Source: CAG-411 sp963643465 (GTDB lineage: Bacteria > Bacillota > Clostridia > Lachnospirales > Lachnospiraceae). Taken from it: DNA of 64,000 nt. Positions 9,071 through 17,597 of this stretch are shown one piece after another. Position numbers and translations under genes: made by a program. The stretch lies in the NCBI GenBank assembly GCA_963643465.1, contig CAVIJT010000001.1:124001-188000 (forward strand). The letters run 5' to 3'. Position 1 is the stretch's first letter; each line of letters begins with the position of its first letter. The notes under the pieces are model-generated. The model made no database searches, was not told the DNA's origin, and saw only the letters and a list, made by a program, of their open reading frames with translations.

Positions 9071-9892
9071 CTATTCCACGCTTTCCCTATAAATCTTAAT
9101 CTCTACACGTCGGTTCTTTGCACGTCCTTTTGCTGTCTTATTGCTGGCAACCGGATCATACTGACTTCGTCCCGATGCTTCTAAAGTCTTTGGATTAATT
9201 CCTTTTTGTTCTACTAAATAGGTCCAAACACTAATAGCTCGTGCTGCGGATAATTCCATATTATCTGCATACCTTGAACCAGCAGATGTAGGAACGTTGT
9301 CTGAATGCCCTTCAATTTTAATTAATGAGTCATCATACAATTTCAAAATATCCCCTATCTTACTCAAAATCGGTCTTGCATCCGCTAAGAAATCGGCCTG
9401 TCCAGACTCAAATAGAATAGCTCCACTCAATGAAATTTTCACATATTGATAATTATCATCAACAGCAAGATCTACGCTGTCGGAAATATTTTTCTGATCC
9501 ATCATCTCTGATAGTTCATCATACATCTCCTCTACTTTTTCTTTATTCTCTTGCTCTAATTCCTCTTGATATTCTTTCATCGGATCACCATCATCTGTGG
9601 CCTCTGATTCACTGGCACTTCCCATATCATTAATATAATCATCCAATTCATTCAACTGGCTAACACCACTGGAAATCAGTACACCTTCTCCAATGGCTGA
9701 CCCTCCGCCATCAAATATACTAAAACTATTACTTAACGAAACAACTAATTCTTCATATTTTGCTTCATCAACGGATGACATGGAGAATAACAAGACGAAG
9801 AAACACAGCAACAGATTCATCAAGTCACTAAACGTGGCCATCCAAGCAGGCGAACCTTTCGGTGCTTCCTCCTGTCGTCTGTTCTTTGCCAT
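9071..9892 (-). CDS. motB: Flagellar stator protein MotB
   Basis: MotB anchors the proton channel of the motor to peptidoglycan. The 273-aa product has one N-terminal transmembrane helix containing the proton-accepting aspartate in WMATFSDLMNLLLCFFVLLF. A Ser/Glu-rich plug and linker region follow, then a C-terminal OmpA-like domain (ILFESGQADFL, IKIEGHSDNVPT, NRRVEIKI) that binds peptidoglycan. The ATG overlaps the motA TAA stop as TAATG, so the two subunits are translationally coupled. The conserved Asp is intact, and its surrounding sequence fits a proton-driven stator. Confidence 0.96.
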   Translation of the reverse strand: MAKNRRQEEAPKGSPAWMATFSDLMNLLLCFFVLLFSMSSVDEAKYEELVVSLSNSFSIFDGGGSAIGEGVLISSGVSQLNELDDYINDMGSASESEATDDGDPMKEYQEELEQENKEKVEEMYDELSEMMDQKNISDSVDLAVDDNYQYVKISLSGAILFESGQADFLADARPILSKIGDILKLYDDSLIKIEGHSDNVPTSAGSRYADNMELSAARAISVWTYLVEQKGINPKTLEASGRSQYDPVASNKTAKGRAKNRRVEIKIYRESVE

Positions 9893-10689
9893 TATTCCTC
9901 ACCGCCTTCTTCACCACTCATTAACTTACGATCTTTAGGTGCAAGGAATGATTTTAACTTTTCTTCAATTACACGAGGGTTTTCTCCCGCCTGAATTGAT
10001 AAAAGTCCTTCTACCATAATGTTACGAACTGTAATTTCCTTGTCATTGTTTGACTTTAACTTTGTTGCACAAGGAGTAGCAACCCAGTTTGCAAGCACAG
10101 AACCATAGAATGTAGTAACCAAAGCTACCGCCATGTTAGGACCTACTGTACTGATATCACTTAACTTTTTCAACATGTTAATCAAACCGATCAAAGTACC
10201 AATCATACCCCATGCAGGTCCCATGGAAGCCAAGTTCTCCCAAAATCCAATTACTGTCTTGTGACGGTCCTCCACAGCAATCTGCTCAGTTTCCATAATG
10301 CTTCGAACTAATTCCGGGTCTGTACCATCTACAATAAGTAATAATCCTTTCTTCAAAAACTCATCATCAATATTGGTAGCAGCTTCTTCCAAAGCAAGCA
10401 AACCTTCCTTACGAGAAACATTTGATAGTTCAATAATCTGTTTAATCACTTCTACTTCATTGGTTGTCTTTTTCTTCAAAATCAAGCTAAAACTCTTTAA
10501 ACTTGATAAATATTGAGGAATACTATCTGTCATAATCAAACAACACATAAACGATCCACCAAATGTTACCAATACAGACGTAGGATCCCAAAAGTTAGCC
10601 AACGCTGCTACTCCCTGATCTCCCGTAACAATACCTATGATCATAAAACTGATACACATAATTAAACCTACAATTGACGCTAAATCCAC
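9892..10689 (-). CDS. motA: Flagellar stator protein MotA
   Basis: MotA is the four-helix proton channel subunit that pushes on FliG. The 265-aa product shows membrane helices near residues 5–25, 35–50, 150–170 and 180–205. It carries the family signature around MGPAWGMIGTLIGLINMLKK and the helix-4 stretch MAVALVTTFYGSVLANWVA, with the charged cytoplasmic loop between helices 2 and 3. The start is a GTG with GGTGG upstream, 15 bp after flbD. The stop codon overlaps motB. Confidence 0.96.
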   Translation of the reverse strand: MDLASIVGLIMCISFMIIGIVTGDQGVAALANFWDPTSVLVTFGGSFMCCLIMTDSIPQYLSSLKSFSLILKKKTTNEVEVIKQIIELSNVSRKEGLLALEEAATNIDDEFLKKGLLLIVDGTDPELVRSIMETEQIAVEDRHKTVIGFWENLASMGPAWGMIGTLIGLINMLKKLSDISTVGPNMAVALVTTFYGSVLANWVATPCATKLKSNNDKEITVRNIMVEGLLSIQAGENPRVIEEKLKSFLAPKDRKLMSGEEGGEE

Positions 10690-10704
10690 AACTCACACCA
10701 CCCA

Positions 10705-10899
10705 TCATTCCATAAAATTTCTAAAAATACTTTTCTTGTACTCCACTACTGCCTCTACCACTTCATCTGCACTTTCCTTAACTATGTACTTATTATTGGT
10801 AGTTAAAGTAATTACGGTATTCGGACTCTCCTCCACCGTCTTAATCAGTTCGGCGTTTAGCACAAACTGTTCTTCATTCAACCTTGTTAATTTTATCAT
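10705..10899 (-). CDS. flbD: Flagellar protein FlbD/SwrD
   Basis: Small 64-aa cytoplasmic protein of the FlbD family (PF06289), called SwrD in Bacillus subtilis, where it is needed for full flagellar power. The recognisable pattern is MIKLTRLNEEQFVLNAELI, then TVITLTTNNKYIVKES and a short helical end. It stands directly before motA, its usual neighbour. GAGGGAGAT precedes the ATG, and a near-consensus sigma-A promoter lies 50 bp further upstream, so this small gene heads the stator unit. Confidence 0.9.
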   Translation of the reverse strand: MIKLTRLNEEQFVLNAELIKTVEESPNTVITLTTNNKYIVKESADEVVEAVVEYKKSIFRNFME

Positions 10900-10948
10900 A
10901 TCTCCCTCTCGTTCCCCTGTAATTTTGTCTACAGCATCTTTTTTCTTT

Positions 10949-10977
10949 ATTATACAACATCACTTCATATATTGCAA
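10949..10977 (-). promoter_or_regulatory. Sigma-A promoter of flbD-motA-motB-fliL
   Basis: On the minus strand TTGCAA (10972–10977) and a perfect TATAAT (10949–10954) are separated by exactly 17 bases, about 50 bases before the flbD ATG. This fits a vegetative sigma-A promoter and pairs with the terminator after fliL. Confidence 0.75.
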
Positions 10978-11084
10978 ATTCCCTAATTATTTTTTGTTTT
11001 TCGATATTATCTCAAGCAAAATCTTAACTTTTCAGCATTACTTTGCTCCAAAAACACCTTTTCGTATTATTTATTTCCTTTTTT

Positions 11085-11136
11085 GTGAGTACACAAAAGA
11101 AAATAAAACATTTTTTACTTTCTTTTATGTACTCAC
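11085..11136 (-). repeat. 24-bp inverted repeat between flgE and flbD
   Basis: The arms 11085–11108 and 11113–11136 match at 22 of 24 positions and are separated by only 4 bases, so transcripts of either strand could form a long AT-rich hairpin. Neither side ends in a convincing run of T residues, so it is not a textbook terminator. It could still slow or end flgE transcription, or be a recombination scar or protein-binding palindrome. Strand is set to the direction of the surrounding genes. Confidence 0.6.
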
Positions 11137-11149
11137 TTATAACAATCTT

Positions 11150-11465
11150 TATTTTCCATCTATGCTTAACTATGCCCTATCCACGACACTCAAGTTAGAC
11201 CCCAAAACTAACAAACATGAAAAACACACTTCGCCAATATCTCAGATTATCACAGCACTGGTTAAATCTTCATCCAAGCACCGAAGTTCCCTCTCCACTG
11301 ACATTAATAAATTATATATTTATGTGCATATAGGACTGGGAAACATCTCCCAATCCTACTGCACATGCAAACATGTAATTTCACGTTCCATTCATACAAC
11401 AAGAACGATTCCCTAGTAACTACAACTATACCATCGTGCTTGTACGGCAACTATTACATTACATA
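11150..11465 (-). other. Non-coding flgE–flbD gap with several stem-loops
   Basis: This is part of a 566-bp gap without a supportable gene in an otherwise tightly packed operon. Read on the minus strand it holds a strong hairpin at 11323–11365, in which TGTGCA pairs with TGCACA and TAGGATTGGGA pairs with TCCCAGTCCTA with one G-U pair. A longer-range pairing of ACTTCG-type arms joins 11282–11287 with 11228–11233. A small hairpin GTTAG/CTAAC lies near 11195–11215. I compared it by eye with GEMM-I/II, T-box, TPP, SAM, glycine and 6S RNA and saw no match. It may be a structured leader, a processed RNA or a degenerate remnant. Confidence 0.4.
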
Positions 11466-12989
11466 TTATCTCTTAAGATTAATTAATTCTTCAAGCATAG
11501 TATCTGATGTTGTAATAATTCTTGAATTTGCTTGGAAGCCTCTCTGAGTAGTAATCATATTTGTAAACTCGGCTGATAAATCTACGTTAGACATCTCTAA
11601 CGCACCAGTTGTCAAAGAACCACCTGATTCTGTGATACTCTTACCAACACCATCAAATTCTCCAGAGTTTTGTGTTGCAGCAAACATACTGTTACCAACA
11701 GCCTCAAGACCTGTTGCATTTGCAAATGTAGTTACTGCAATCTGTCCTAATAATTTTGTAACACCATTATCATAAGAACCATAAATTTTTCCTTCTTGAT
11801 CGATACTAAGGCCTGTCATGTTACCCATTGGACGACCAGCACCTTCACCAGTTCCGTCTGTTTTACCTCTCTGAGATTCTAACGCACTCTTTCCATTGCT
11901 TGCATACTGTGTAAGAGAAGAGAAATCAACCTCTACCTCACGGAATGGCGATGTATTATTCCCATTTGCATCAAGACCTTTTGAAGCATCATTGATAATA
12001 AAGGAAACACTCTTATGATCGTTATCCGCATCTGTAGAATTATTTACACTTTGGAATGCTCCTGTAGCAGTGCTAAAGCTCAATGGAATATATTTTGTTG
12101 CATCATCTGGAACAATTTCAACCTGTTTTTTATCTTCTGCTCCTGTAGAATCCTTTCCATATTGTGCTTTATAAGTAATTCCATCAATTGTTATTGACAT
12201 ATTAGCATTTAATTCATAAGTCCCATCATCTTTTTTAGAATAAAAAATTGAATTACCATCTGCATCCCACACATCTGAAACAGCTACTCTATACGCTCCA
12301 TCTGTAACAGTTTTTTCTCCAGCATTTTCTGTATAGTCAGAAGTAACTGCCAACTTTAACGTATAACTATTTCCCAATGCATCATAAAAATTAACGGCTG
12401 CAGATGCTCCTTTTCCATCATCAGGATCTAACTGACTATCGGTAGTATCAATATTACCTGTTATATAAGTATTTGTTGTAGCCTCTGGTGATGTAGTCAT
12501 ATTCTCTGCACTCATAACATTTAAGTTAGAAACGGTATCACGCTCAATATCTGTACCAGTTTCATTTACCTGCCATCCTTGAACAGCCGCTCCAGATGCA
12601 GTACAAAGAGTTCCTGTTCCATCTACAAAGAATGATCCCGCCTTTGTAAAGTAATTTTGTCCACCAGATTTTACAATAAAATAGGCATCTCCATTAATCA
12701 TACAGTCTAATGCACTATCTGTTGTCTGGGTACCACCCGTAGTTTGGGATGTAGCAATTGAATTTACTTTTGAACCAAGACCAATCTGCTTTGCATTGAC
12801 ACCTGTTGTACCTGTATCTGTATTTGCTCCAGATGCACTCTGGGTAGTCTGATATAATAAATCAGAAAATGTTACTGAACTTGATTTAAAACCTACAGTA
12901 TTTACGTTTGCAATATTATTACCAATTACATCCATCTTTGTCTGGTGTGTTTTTAATCCTGCAACACCAGAATATAATGATCTCATCAT
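11466..12989 (-). CDS. flgE: Flagellar hook protein FlgE
   Basis: FlgE polymerises into the flagellar hook. The 507-aa product has the conserved N-terminal region of rod/hook proteins (SLYSGVAGLKTHQTKMDVIG, then NNIANVNTVGFK) and the matching C-terminal coiled-coil end (LEMSNVDLSAEFTNMITTQR, then GFQANSRIITTSDTMLEELI). The variable central domains D2/D3 lie between. The length is within the range for clostridial hooks. AGGAGG lies 9 bases before the first of two adjacent ATG codons. It follows the TIGR02530-type gene and is the last gene before the large structured gap. Confidence 0.96.
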   Translation of the reverse strand: MMRSLYSGVAGLKTHQTKMDVIGNNIANVNTVGFKSSSVTFSDLLYQTTQSASGANTDTGTTGVNAKQIGLGSKVNSIATSQTTGGTQTTDSALDCMINGDAYFIVKSGGQNYFTKAGSFFVDGTGTLCTASGAAVQGWQVNETGTDIERDTVSNLNVMSAENMTTSPEATTNTYITGNIDTTDSQLDPDDGKGASAAVNFYDALGNSYTLKLAVTSDYTENAGEKTVTDGAYRVAVSDVWDADGNSIFYSKKDDGTYELNANMSITIDGITYKAQYGKDSTGAEDKKQVEIVPDDATKYIPLSFSTATGAFQSVNNSTDADNDHKSVSFIINDASKGLDANGNNTSPFREVEVDFSSLTQYASNGKSALESQRGKTDGTGEGAGRPMGNMTGLSIDQEGKIYGSYDNGVTKLLGQIAVTTFANATGLEAVGNSMFAATQNSGEFDGVGKSITESGGSLTTGALEMSNVDLSAEFTNMITTQRGFQANSRIITTSDTMLEELINLKR

Positions 12990-13102
12990 AAGACAATTCC
13001 TCCTAATTTCGCGCTATGCGCTCCCCAATTTATATTCACCTTATCTGTCAATCAAAGGTGATTAGCCTCCATATTAGGTCCGGCTATTCCTCAATGTTAC
13101 AT

Positions 13103-13498
13103 TTAACTAATTACTGCCCCATCAATGTTAGTAAATACAGCATCTTCCATATCGTTTACCGCAGTGATTACAGTGCTATTTTTCACATTTACTATAAATG
13201 CCAAATTGTCTACCATAACAAGCGATTCTTTGATGCCTTTCTCTCTTGCTTTATTTGTTCCATTCTCCAAACGTTTTACCTGTTCTTCTGAAAGATCAAT
13301 ATTTCTACTAGCAAGACGTTCATTTGCATGCTTAGAAAATCTAAGTTCCTCTGAATGTGAAACATTTTGTTCCAATAACTCTGCAAAACTAACCTGCTGT
13401 TGATTTTGTTTCGCGGTCTCCGTTTTCTTTACAGCATTCGAGGAAAGTTGTTCCCGCATACTTTCGATGGAAGCAAAATTATTATTTAGAATATTCAT
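13103..13498 (-). CDS. Flagellar operon protein, TIGR02530 family
   Basis: Small cytoplasmic protein of 131 aa found between flgD and flgE in many Gram-positive flagellar operons. Its role is poorly defined and may be linked to hook assembly. The family signature is visible as RFSKHANERLASRNIDLSEE (about residues 53–72), followed by GIKESLVMVDNLAFIVNVKN and ITAVNDMEDAVFTNIDGAV. The ATG at 13498 is chosen because AAAGGTGG lies directly upstream. The alternative GTG at 13510 would fall inside that ribosome site. No membrane segment or signal peptide is present. Confidence 0.85.
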   Translation of the reverse strand: MNILNNNFASIESMREQLSSNAVKKTETAKQNQQQVSFAELLEQNVSHSEELRFSKHANERLASRNIDLSEEQVKRLENGTNKAREKGIKESLVMVDNLAFIVNVKNSTVITAVNDMEDAVFTNIDGAVIS

Positions 13499-13583
13499 AG
13501 GAACTCCCACCTTTCTAATTCTGACAAATGATAACTTCTTTTTAAATATTTGTCTAATCTATTCTCTCTTTGTTCCTCAACTT

Positions 13584-14423
13584 CTACTGCTTATCTGTGG
13601 TAGTATTATCAGTATCTGTTGTTGTGCCATTCTCTGTACTGTCAGTTGTACTATTGTCTGTGGTAGTATCTGTAGATGTATCGCCCGAAGTATCTGTAAC
13701 AGGCTTAGTTCCTGTTACCTTCACGCTTACAGTTCCTGTAACTACTGTCTCTGCCGGATTATCAAAAATAAAGGAAATATCATATGTTTTTCCTGATTCT
13801 AATCCATTAAATGCCTCAGCAGCTATGGTTAATTTACCATTTTTTTCGTCATAAGTCAGATAAGAACTATCTACTAAATTATTATTAATTGCTACATACA
13901 TACCTGTTGCTGCATACGAATCTTCACCCAATGAAACATCGAATGAAAGTGCCTTTGGATTATCATAATCAAAAGTAGCAGTAGTCGCTGTAACTTGTGG
14001 TCCATATACCTTAGCCAGATAGTTTTCTCCCAATACTGCCACAATATCTTCAGTAGAATACTTATTTCCATTCACACTAACATAGGTCTTACTTCCAGAC
14101 ATTGTTACATAATCTACAACACCTTCTTGAATTCCACTATCAGTGCTAATATTCACTGTCTTACCAACCAAAGAAAAGGCCTGTGAGTTGGTTATAGCCG
14201 CACTCATATTCTGCATTTCCTCCAAGGAAGAAAATTGTGCTAACTGCGAAATCCATTCTGTGTCTGATGTAGGTTCCAAAGGATCTTGATACTGCATCTG
14301 TGCAACTAATAACTGAAGAAAGGCATCCTTTCCTAAACTTGTGCTACCCTTTGTATCTACTTTGGTTGATGTGATTGAAGTATTTTCAATCTTTCCATTT
14401 GTAACCGCAGCCGTATTACTCAT
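13584..14423 (-). CDS. flgD: Flagellar hook capping protein FlgD
   Basis: FlgD forms the cap under which FlgE subunits assemble. The N-terminal signature is clear (LGKDAFLQLLVAQMQYQDPL, then EPTSDTEWISQLAQFSSLEE). A beta-rich FlgD/FlgD-Ig region occupies about residues 80–240. The 279-aa protein is longer than the usual 140–230 aa because it ends in a roughly 35-residue tail made almost only of Asp, Thr, Ser and Asn after the sequence KVTGTKPVTD. AAGGAGG precedes the ATG and lies just after the fliK stop. Confidence 0.93.
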   Translation of the reverse strand: MSNTAAVTNGKIENTSITSTKVDTKGSTSLGKDAFLQLLVAQMQYQDPLEPTSDTEWISQLAQFSSLEEMQNMSAAITNSQAFSLVGKTVNISTDSGIQEGVVDYVTMSGSKTYVSVNGNKYSTEDIVAVLGENYLAKVYGPQVTATTATFDYDNPKALSFDVSLGEDSYAATGMYVAINNNLVDSSYLTYDEKNGKLTIAAEAFNGLESGKTYDISFIFDNPAETVVTGTVSVKVTGTKPVTDTSGDTSTDTTTDNSTTDSTENGTTTDTDNTTTDKQ

Positions 14424-14437
14424 GTCTTAACCTCCTT

Positions 14438-16120
14438 CTACGCAGTGTAATCAATTTGATTTCCATTACTCTGCATAATTTTTACTGCAAGTTCTTCTGC
14501 CTCTGTCATGTCCGACAAATCATCTAAATTAGCCAAATTCAAATTACGATGAAGCTGTCTTGCATGTTCGTCTCTCTGTTGCTGTTTTTGTTCTTCTGCA
14601 TTGGCCTGATTTCCCTCTTGGAAATTGAAATCAGATACGCTAACCTCTACTTTATCTACTTTCAACCCCTGTTCGCCAAGTGTCTCACGTAATTGCTGTA
14701 TTTGACTTTCCAATGCTTGTCTTGCCACTTCATTTTCTGTCACAAATTGTGCTGTAATATGGCCTTCTTTTGCTACTACAGAAAGATTCACTTTACCAAG
14801 ATGCTCAGGATTAAGCTGCATTACCATCTCAGAAGTATCTGCCGTAACAGTTACTCTTACCTGTTCCACAACCTGCTCAAAAATTTCCTGCATCTGTTGT
14901 GTTATCTGCACTTTGTCCTGTACGTTTTCTACAAACTGTGCTTTTGCAACTGACACTTGATTCATTACCTGTTCCATAACTGGTGTTTGTGTCGATTGCT
15001 GTCCATCTTTCTTTAAGAAATAATTTTCATCGGAAGAGTTTTCCATCTCTCCACTTGATTCTTCCTCCAAAGAAACGTCTGCTTTTGTTGCCTTTACTTG
15101 TTTTGTATCCACATCCAACGCATCTTCTGTTTCTTCACTAAATGATCCGTTTTCTGTTTGAGAGGAATCTGCCTGTTTTACCATAACTGTATCAGAATCT
15201 TCTTGCTTCTGCTCTGTGGTTTCCATAACAACATCTTCCGTTTTCGCTTGCTCCTCACTTGAAACTCCATTCATCTCTGTTGTTCCATTATTACTTTGTG
15301 CAAACTCAACCTGATCTTGTGTAGATTCACCATTTTCTTCAACAGATTTAGGCATTTCTTGTTCTCCACCTATTGTCTCTGTCTCCACAGTTGACTGTTG
15401 CTCTGTCAACACATTTTCCACCTGTTCAGGCTCTCCATCCTGCATATTTATTGCAGTTTCAACTTTAGCAAGTAACTGTGAGAATTCATCCTCAGAAATG
15501 TCTAAATTCTGTGCCATTTCCTGAGTATTTTCAACTACAACCTGCATAATATCCTGTACCTGTCCAGTAAGTTCTTCATTGGTTAATAGCGCAGTCACAC
15601 TATCTTCTCCAGCTACAGAAAGCACTAACTGTTGTACATTTGCAATGTTCTGCAAATCTGAAAGCTGTAATCCTAATGTTTCCAAAACGGCTTCCAATTC
15701 TTCTGGTGTAATAGAAAGTTCCTGACAAATTTGCTGTTGTACAGAACTTACCCACTGAGTAATTGTTTCCATCTCCTCAGAATCAACTGCATCCTCCTGC
15801 ACCTGCTTTTCTTCTTTTGTAGAAAGTCCATCCTTACTACTGACATCTTCTTTTCGACTTTCCTTAGTCTGATTTACAGAAGATCCAAGTTCCTGCTGAC
15901 GTTTCTCATTCACAGTCTGTACCCCAACCGTATTGGCAGTGTCTTTCTTTGCGGACTGCATATTCGCAGTTGAAGCACTTGTCTTAGATAACTCACTAGA
16001 CATAACAGAATAAAATGGACTTCCTTTAATACTTGTTGACGTTGCATTCGAAAACAATTCTTTCGAGCCATTGGTAGAGAGCATATCCGTCACCTGCTGT
16101 AAAACGTTCTGCATCTCCAT
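14438..16120 (-). CDS. fliK: Flagellar hook-length control protein FliK
   Basis: FliK is exported during hook assembly and triggers the FlhB specificity switch when the hook reaches its length. The 560-aa product has a long, low-conservation region rich in Glu, Gln, Ser and Thr (to about residue 400), serving as the ruler part. A conserved C-terminal Flg_hook domain follows, with MVMQLNPEHLGKVNLSVVAK, ITAQFVTENEVARQAL and LKVDKVEVSVSDF. A Gln/Glu-rich end comes after. AAAGGAGG is 8 bases before the ATG. It sits between ylxF and flgD, the usual place. Confidence 0.92.
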   Translation of the reverse strand: MEMQNVLQQVTDMLSTNGSKELFSNATSTSIKGSPFYSVMSSELSKTSASTANMQSAKKDTANTVGVQTVNEKRQQELGSSVNQTKESRKEDVSSKDGLSTKEEKQVQEDAVDSEEMETITQWVSSVQQQICQELSITPEELEAVLETLGLQLSDLQNIANVQQLVLSVAGEDSVTALLTNEELTGQVQDIMQVVVENTQEMAQNLDISEDEFSQLLAKVETAINMQDGEPEQVENVLTEQQSTVETETIGGEQEMPKSVEENGESTQDQVEFAQSNNGTTEMNGVSSEEQAKTEDVVMETTEQKQEDSDTVMVKQADSSQTENGSFSEETEDALDVDTKQVKATKADVSLEEESSGEMENSSDENYFLKKDGQQSTQTPVMEQVMNQVSVAKAQFVENVQDKVQITQQMQEIFEQVVEQVRVTVTADTSEMVMQLNPEHLGKVNLSVVAKEGHITAQFVTENEVARQALESQIQQLRETLGEQGLKVDKVEVSVSDFNFQEGNQANAEEQKQQQRDEHARQLHRNLNLANLDDLSDMTEAEELAVKIMQSNGNQIDYTA

Positions 16121-16289
16121 CCCATCACCCTCCTTTCCCTATATTTATTATTTATAGTGAAATATGTCGGTTCCATATCCAGAACCATCATATCTACTAT
16201 CCCCCATTTTGTAACAGCTTCTAATCGCTGCTAACTCATACTTAAATTTCAGACTTGTTACTTAACATATCTTACATCTATTGTTTTCT

Positions 16290-17084
16290 TTACTCTTTAG
16301 AAGACATACGCTTTGTAACTTTGGCAGCTACGTTTGAATCCATTGCCTCTAAAATAAGACCACTCTGCTCAGAATCCATACTTTCTAAAATAGCACAAAC
16401 TAACTCTAAATCTGCAGAAGTCATTTGATCTAAAATTGCAGCCGCTGACGACGGTTCCATCTCTGCATAACGCTTAGCAATGGCTTCTATCTTTTCGTTG
16501 TACTGTTCTTCTTCTACAACCTGACGATATATCTCAGCCGCATTATCTGGATCTATCTGTTCATAATACTTTTGATATTCTTCAATATCTGGAGCATTAT
16601 CTGTATAAACAACTTCTTCGTCAAATTCTCTTTTCTGTTTTGCAAATTCATCCTGTTGATTTTCAAATTCTTGCAAACGCTCAATCTCAGCCTCTAACTG
16701 CGCAATATAGCTAGAATCTACACCGCTGGTACTGCTCTGAGAGTCAAGCTCCATCTCTAATTCTTTAATTCTGTCGATGGCCTCCTCTAAAGTGTAATCA
16801 TAATCATTGGATGTATTTGAAGCACTACCTTCTGGTAATATTTTATTAATCACCGGAACATCCTGTAAAACTGGTGCAAGTACATTGCTACCAAATCCTC
16901 CCACATCCGCTTTTACTAAAACAATAAATACACCAAGCCAAATCAAAACAATCACTATTACAATCAACGCAGATACCACTTTACTTGCGGCTCCTTCTTC
17001 GCTGCCGTTTTTCTCTTCTCTGTTGTCTCTTCTTGATTTTTTCTCTTCTCTTTCTACATTTAATTCATCGTCTTTTTTTGCCAT
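16290..17084 (-). CDS. ylxF: YlxF/MotE-like flagellar protein with MgtE-N domain
   Basis: Membrane-anchored protein of 264 aa in the position of Bacillus ylxF. It has a highly charged Lys/Glu/Arg start, one transmembrane helix (about residues 36–58, VVSALIVIVIVLIWLGVFIV), a coiled coil (about residues 95–165) and a C-terminal MgtE-N-type helical domain (AKRYAEMEPSSAAAILDQMT ... ESMDSEQSGLILEAM). A similar layout occurs in MotE, a stator-associated factor, but the function here is inferred. The ATG at 17084 is preferred. The upstream GTG at 17093 lies within the AGAGGTGGAG ribosome site. About 170 bp without genes follow before fliK. Confidence 0.8.
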   Translation of the reverse strand: MAKKDDELNVEREEKKSRRDNREEKNGSEEGAASKVVSALIVIVIVLIWLGVFIVLVKADVGGFGSNVLAPVLQDVPVINKILPEGSASNTSNDYDYTLEEAIDRIKELEMELDSQSSTSGVDSSYIAQLEAEIERLQEFENQQDEFAKQKREFDEEVVYTDNAPDIEEYQKYYEQIDPDNAAEIYRQVVEEEQYNEKIEAIAKRYAEMEPSSAAAILDQMTSADLELVCAILESMDSEQSGLILEAMDSNVAAKVTKRMSSKE

Positions 17085-17128
17085 TTTCTCCACCTCTCCA
17101 GCAAAAACTTTTTCATCGCTTGCATAAA

Positions 17129-17584
17129 TTATCCAACTTCTTCTGTTGATTTACTAAATGTATAACTCACCAGCTCATCAACTTCCTTCTTCTCTTGTGC
17201 ATTTATTTCAAGTTTAAACTCTTCAAATGCTTTTTCTTTTAATTTTTCATAAGTTTTTCGCTCAACTACAGCAGCTTGTAATGCCTGTCTCGCTCTTTCT
17301 GCTTTTATCTCTGCATCCTGCACTCTAACCATCTGTTCACGAATTTTGTATTTCATTACCTCAATGGCATCTTCCAGCGTTCGTATCTGATCGATATTTA
17401 GCGATGCAACCATCATAGAAGTAAGCCTTTCTTTATATCCCTCTTTTTGTTGTTCCAGCCGAAAAAGCACTTGTTGTTCTTCGTCTAGCACAGCCAACGC
17501 ATTAGCATATACACTTTTTGCCTGATCTTCCAGTTTACGCTTCACTTCCAAAATATTTTCCATCTTGAAAATAAACTTAGCCAT
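17129..17584 (-). CDS. fliJ: Flagellar export protein FliJ
   Basis: FliJ is the coiled-coil stalk of the flagellar export ATPase, comparable to the gamma subunit of F1-ATPase, and also acts as an export chaperone. The 151-aa product is almost entirely alpha-helical with heptads throughout. It begins MAKFIFKMENILEVKRKLED, the usual FliJ start. It is preceded by AGGAGG and starts 13 bp after fliI, with ylxF following, so it is fixed by both sequence and position. Confidence 0.9.
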   Translation of the reverse strand: MAKFIFKMENILEVKRKLEDQAKSVYANALAVLDEEQQVLFRLEQQKEGYKERLTSMMVASLNIDQIRTLEDAIEVMKYKIREQMVRVQDAEIKAERARQALQAAVVERKTYEKLKEKAFEEFKLEINAQEKKEVDELVSYTFSKSTEEVG

Positions 17585-17597
17585 CTATTGCCTCCTA

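Noticed and set aside
10637..11416. 259-codon plus-strand open frame across motA, flbD and the gap
   Set aside because: It runs antisense through two confident genes, has no ribosome site, codes for low-complexity Ser/Thr/Phe sequence and matches no family.
11150..11465. 6S RNA, T-box or metabolite riboswitch in the flgE–flbD gap
   Set aside because: Core motifs of these RNAs were not seen, so the region is reported only as structured and unassigned.
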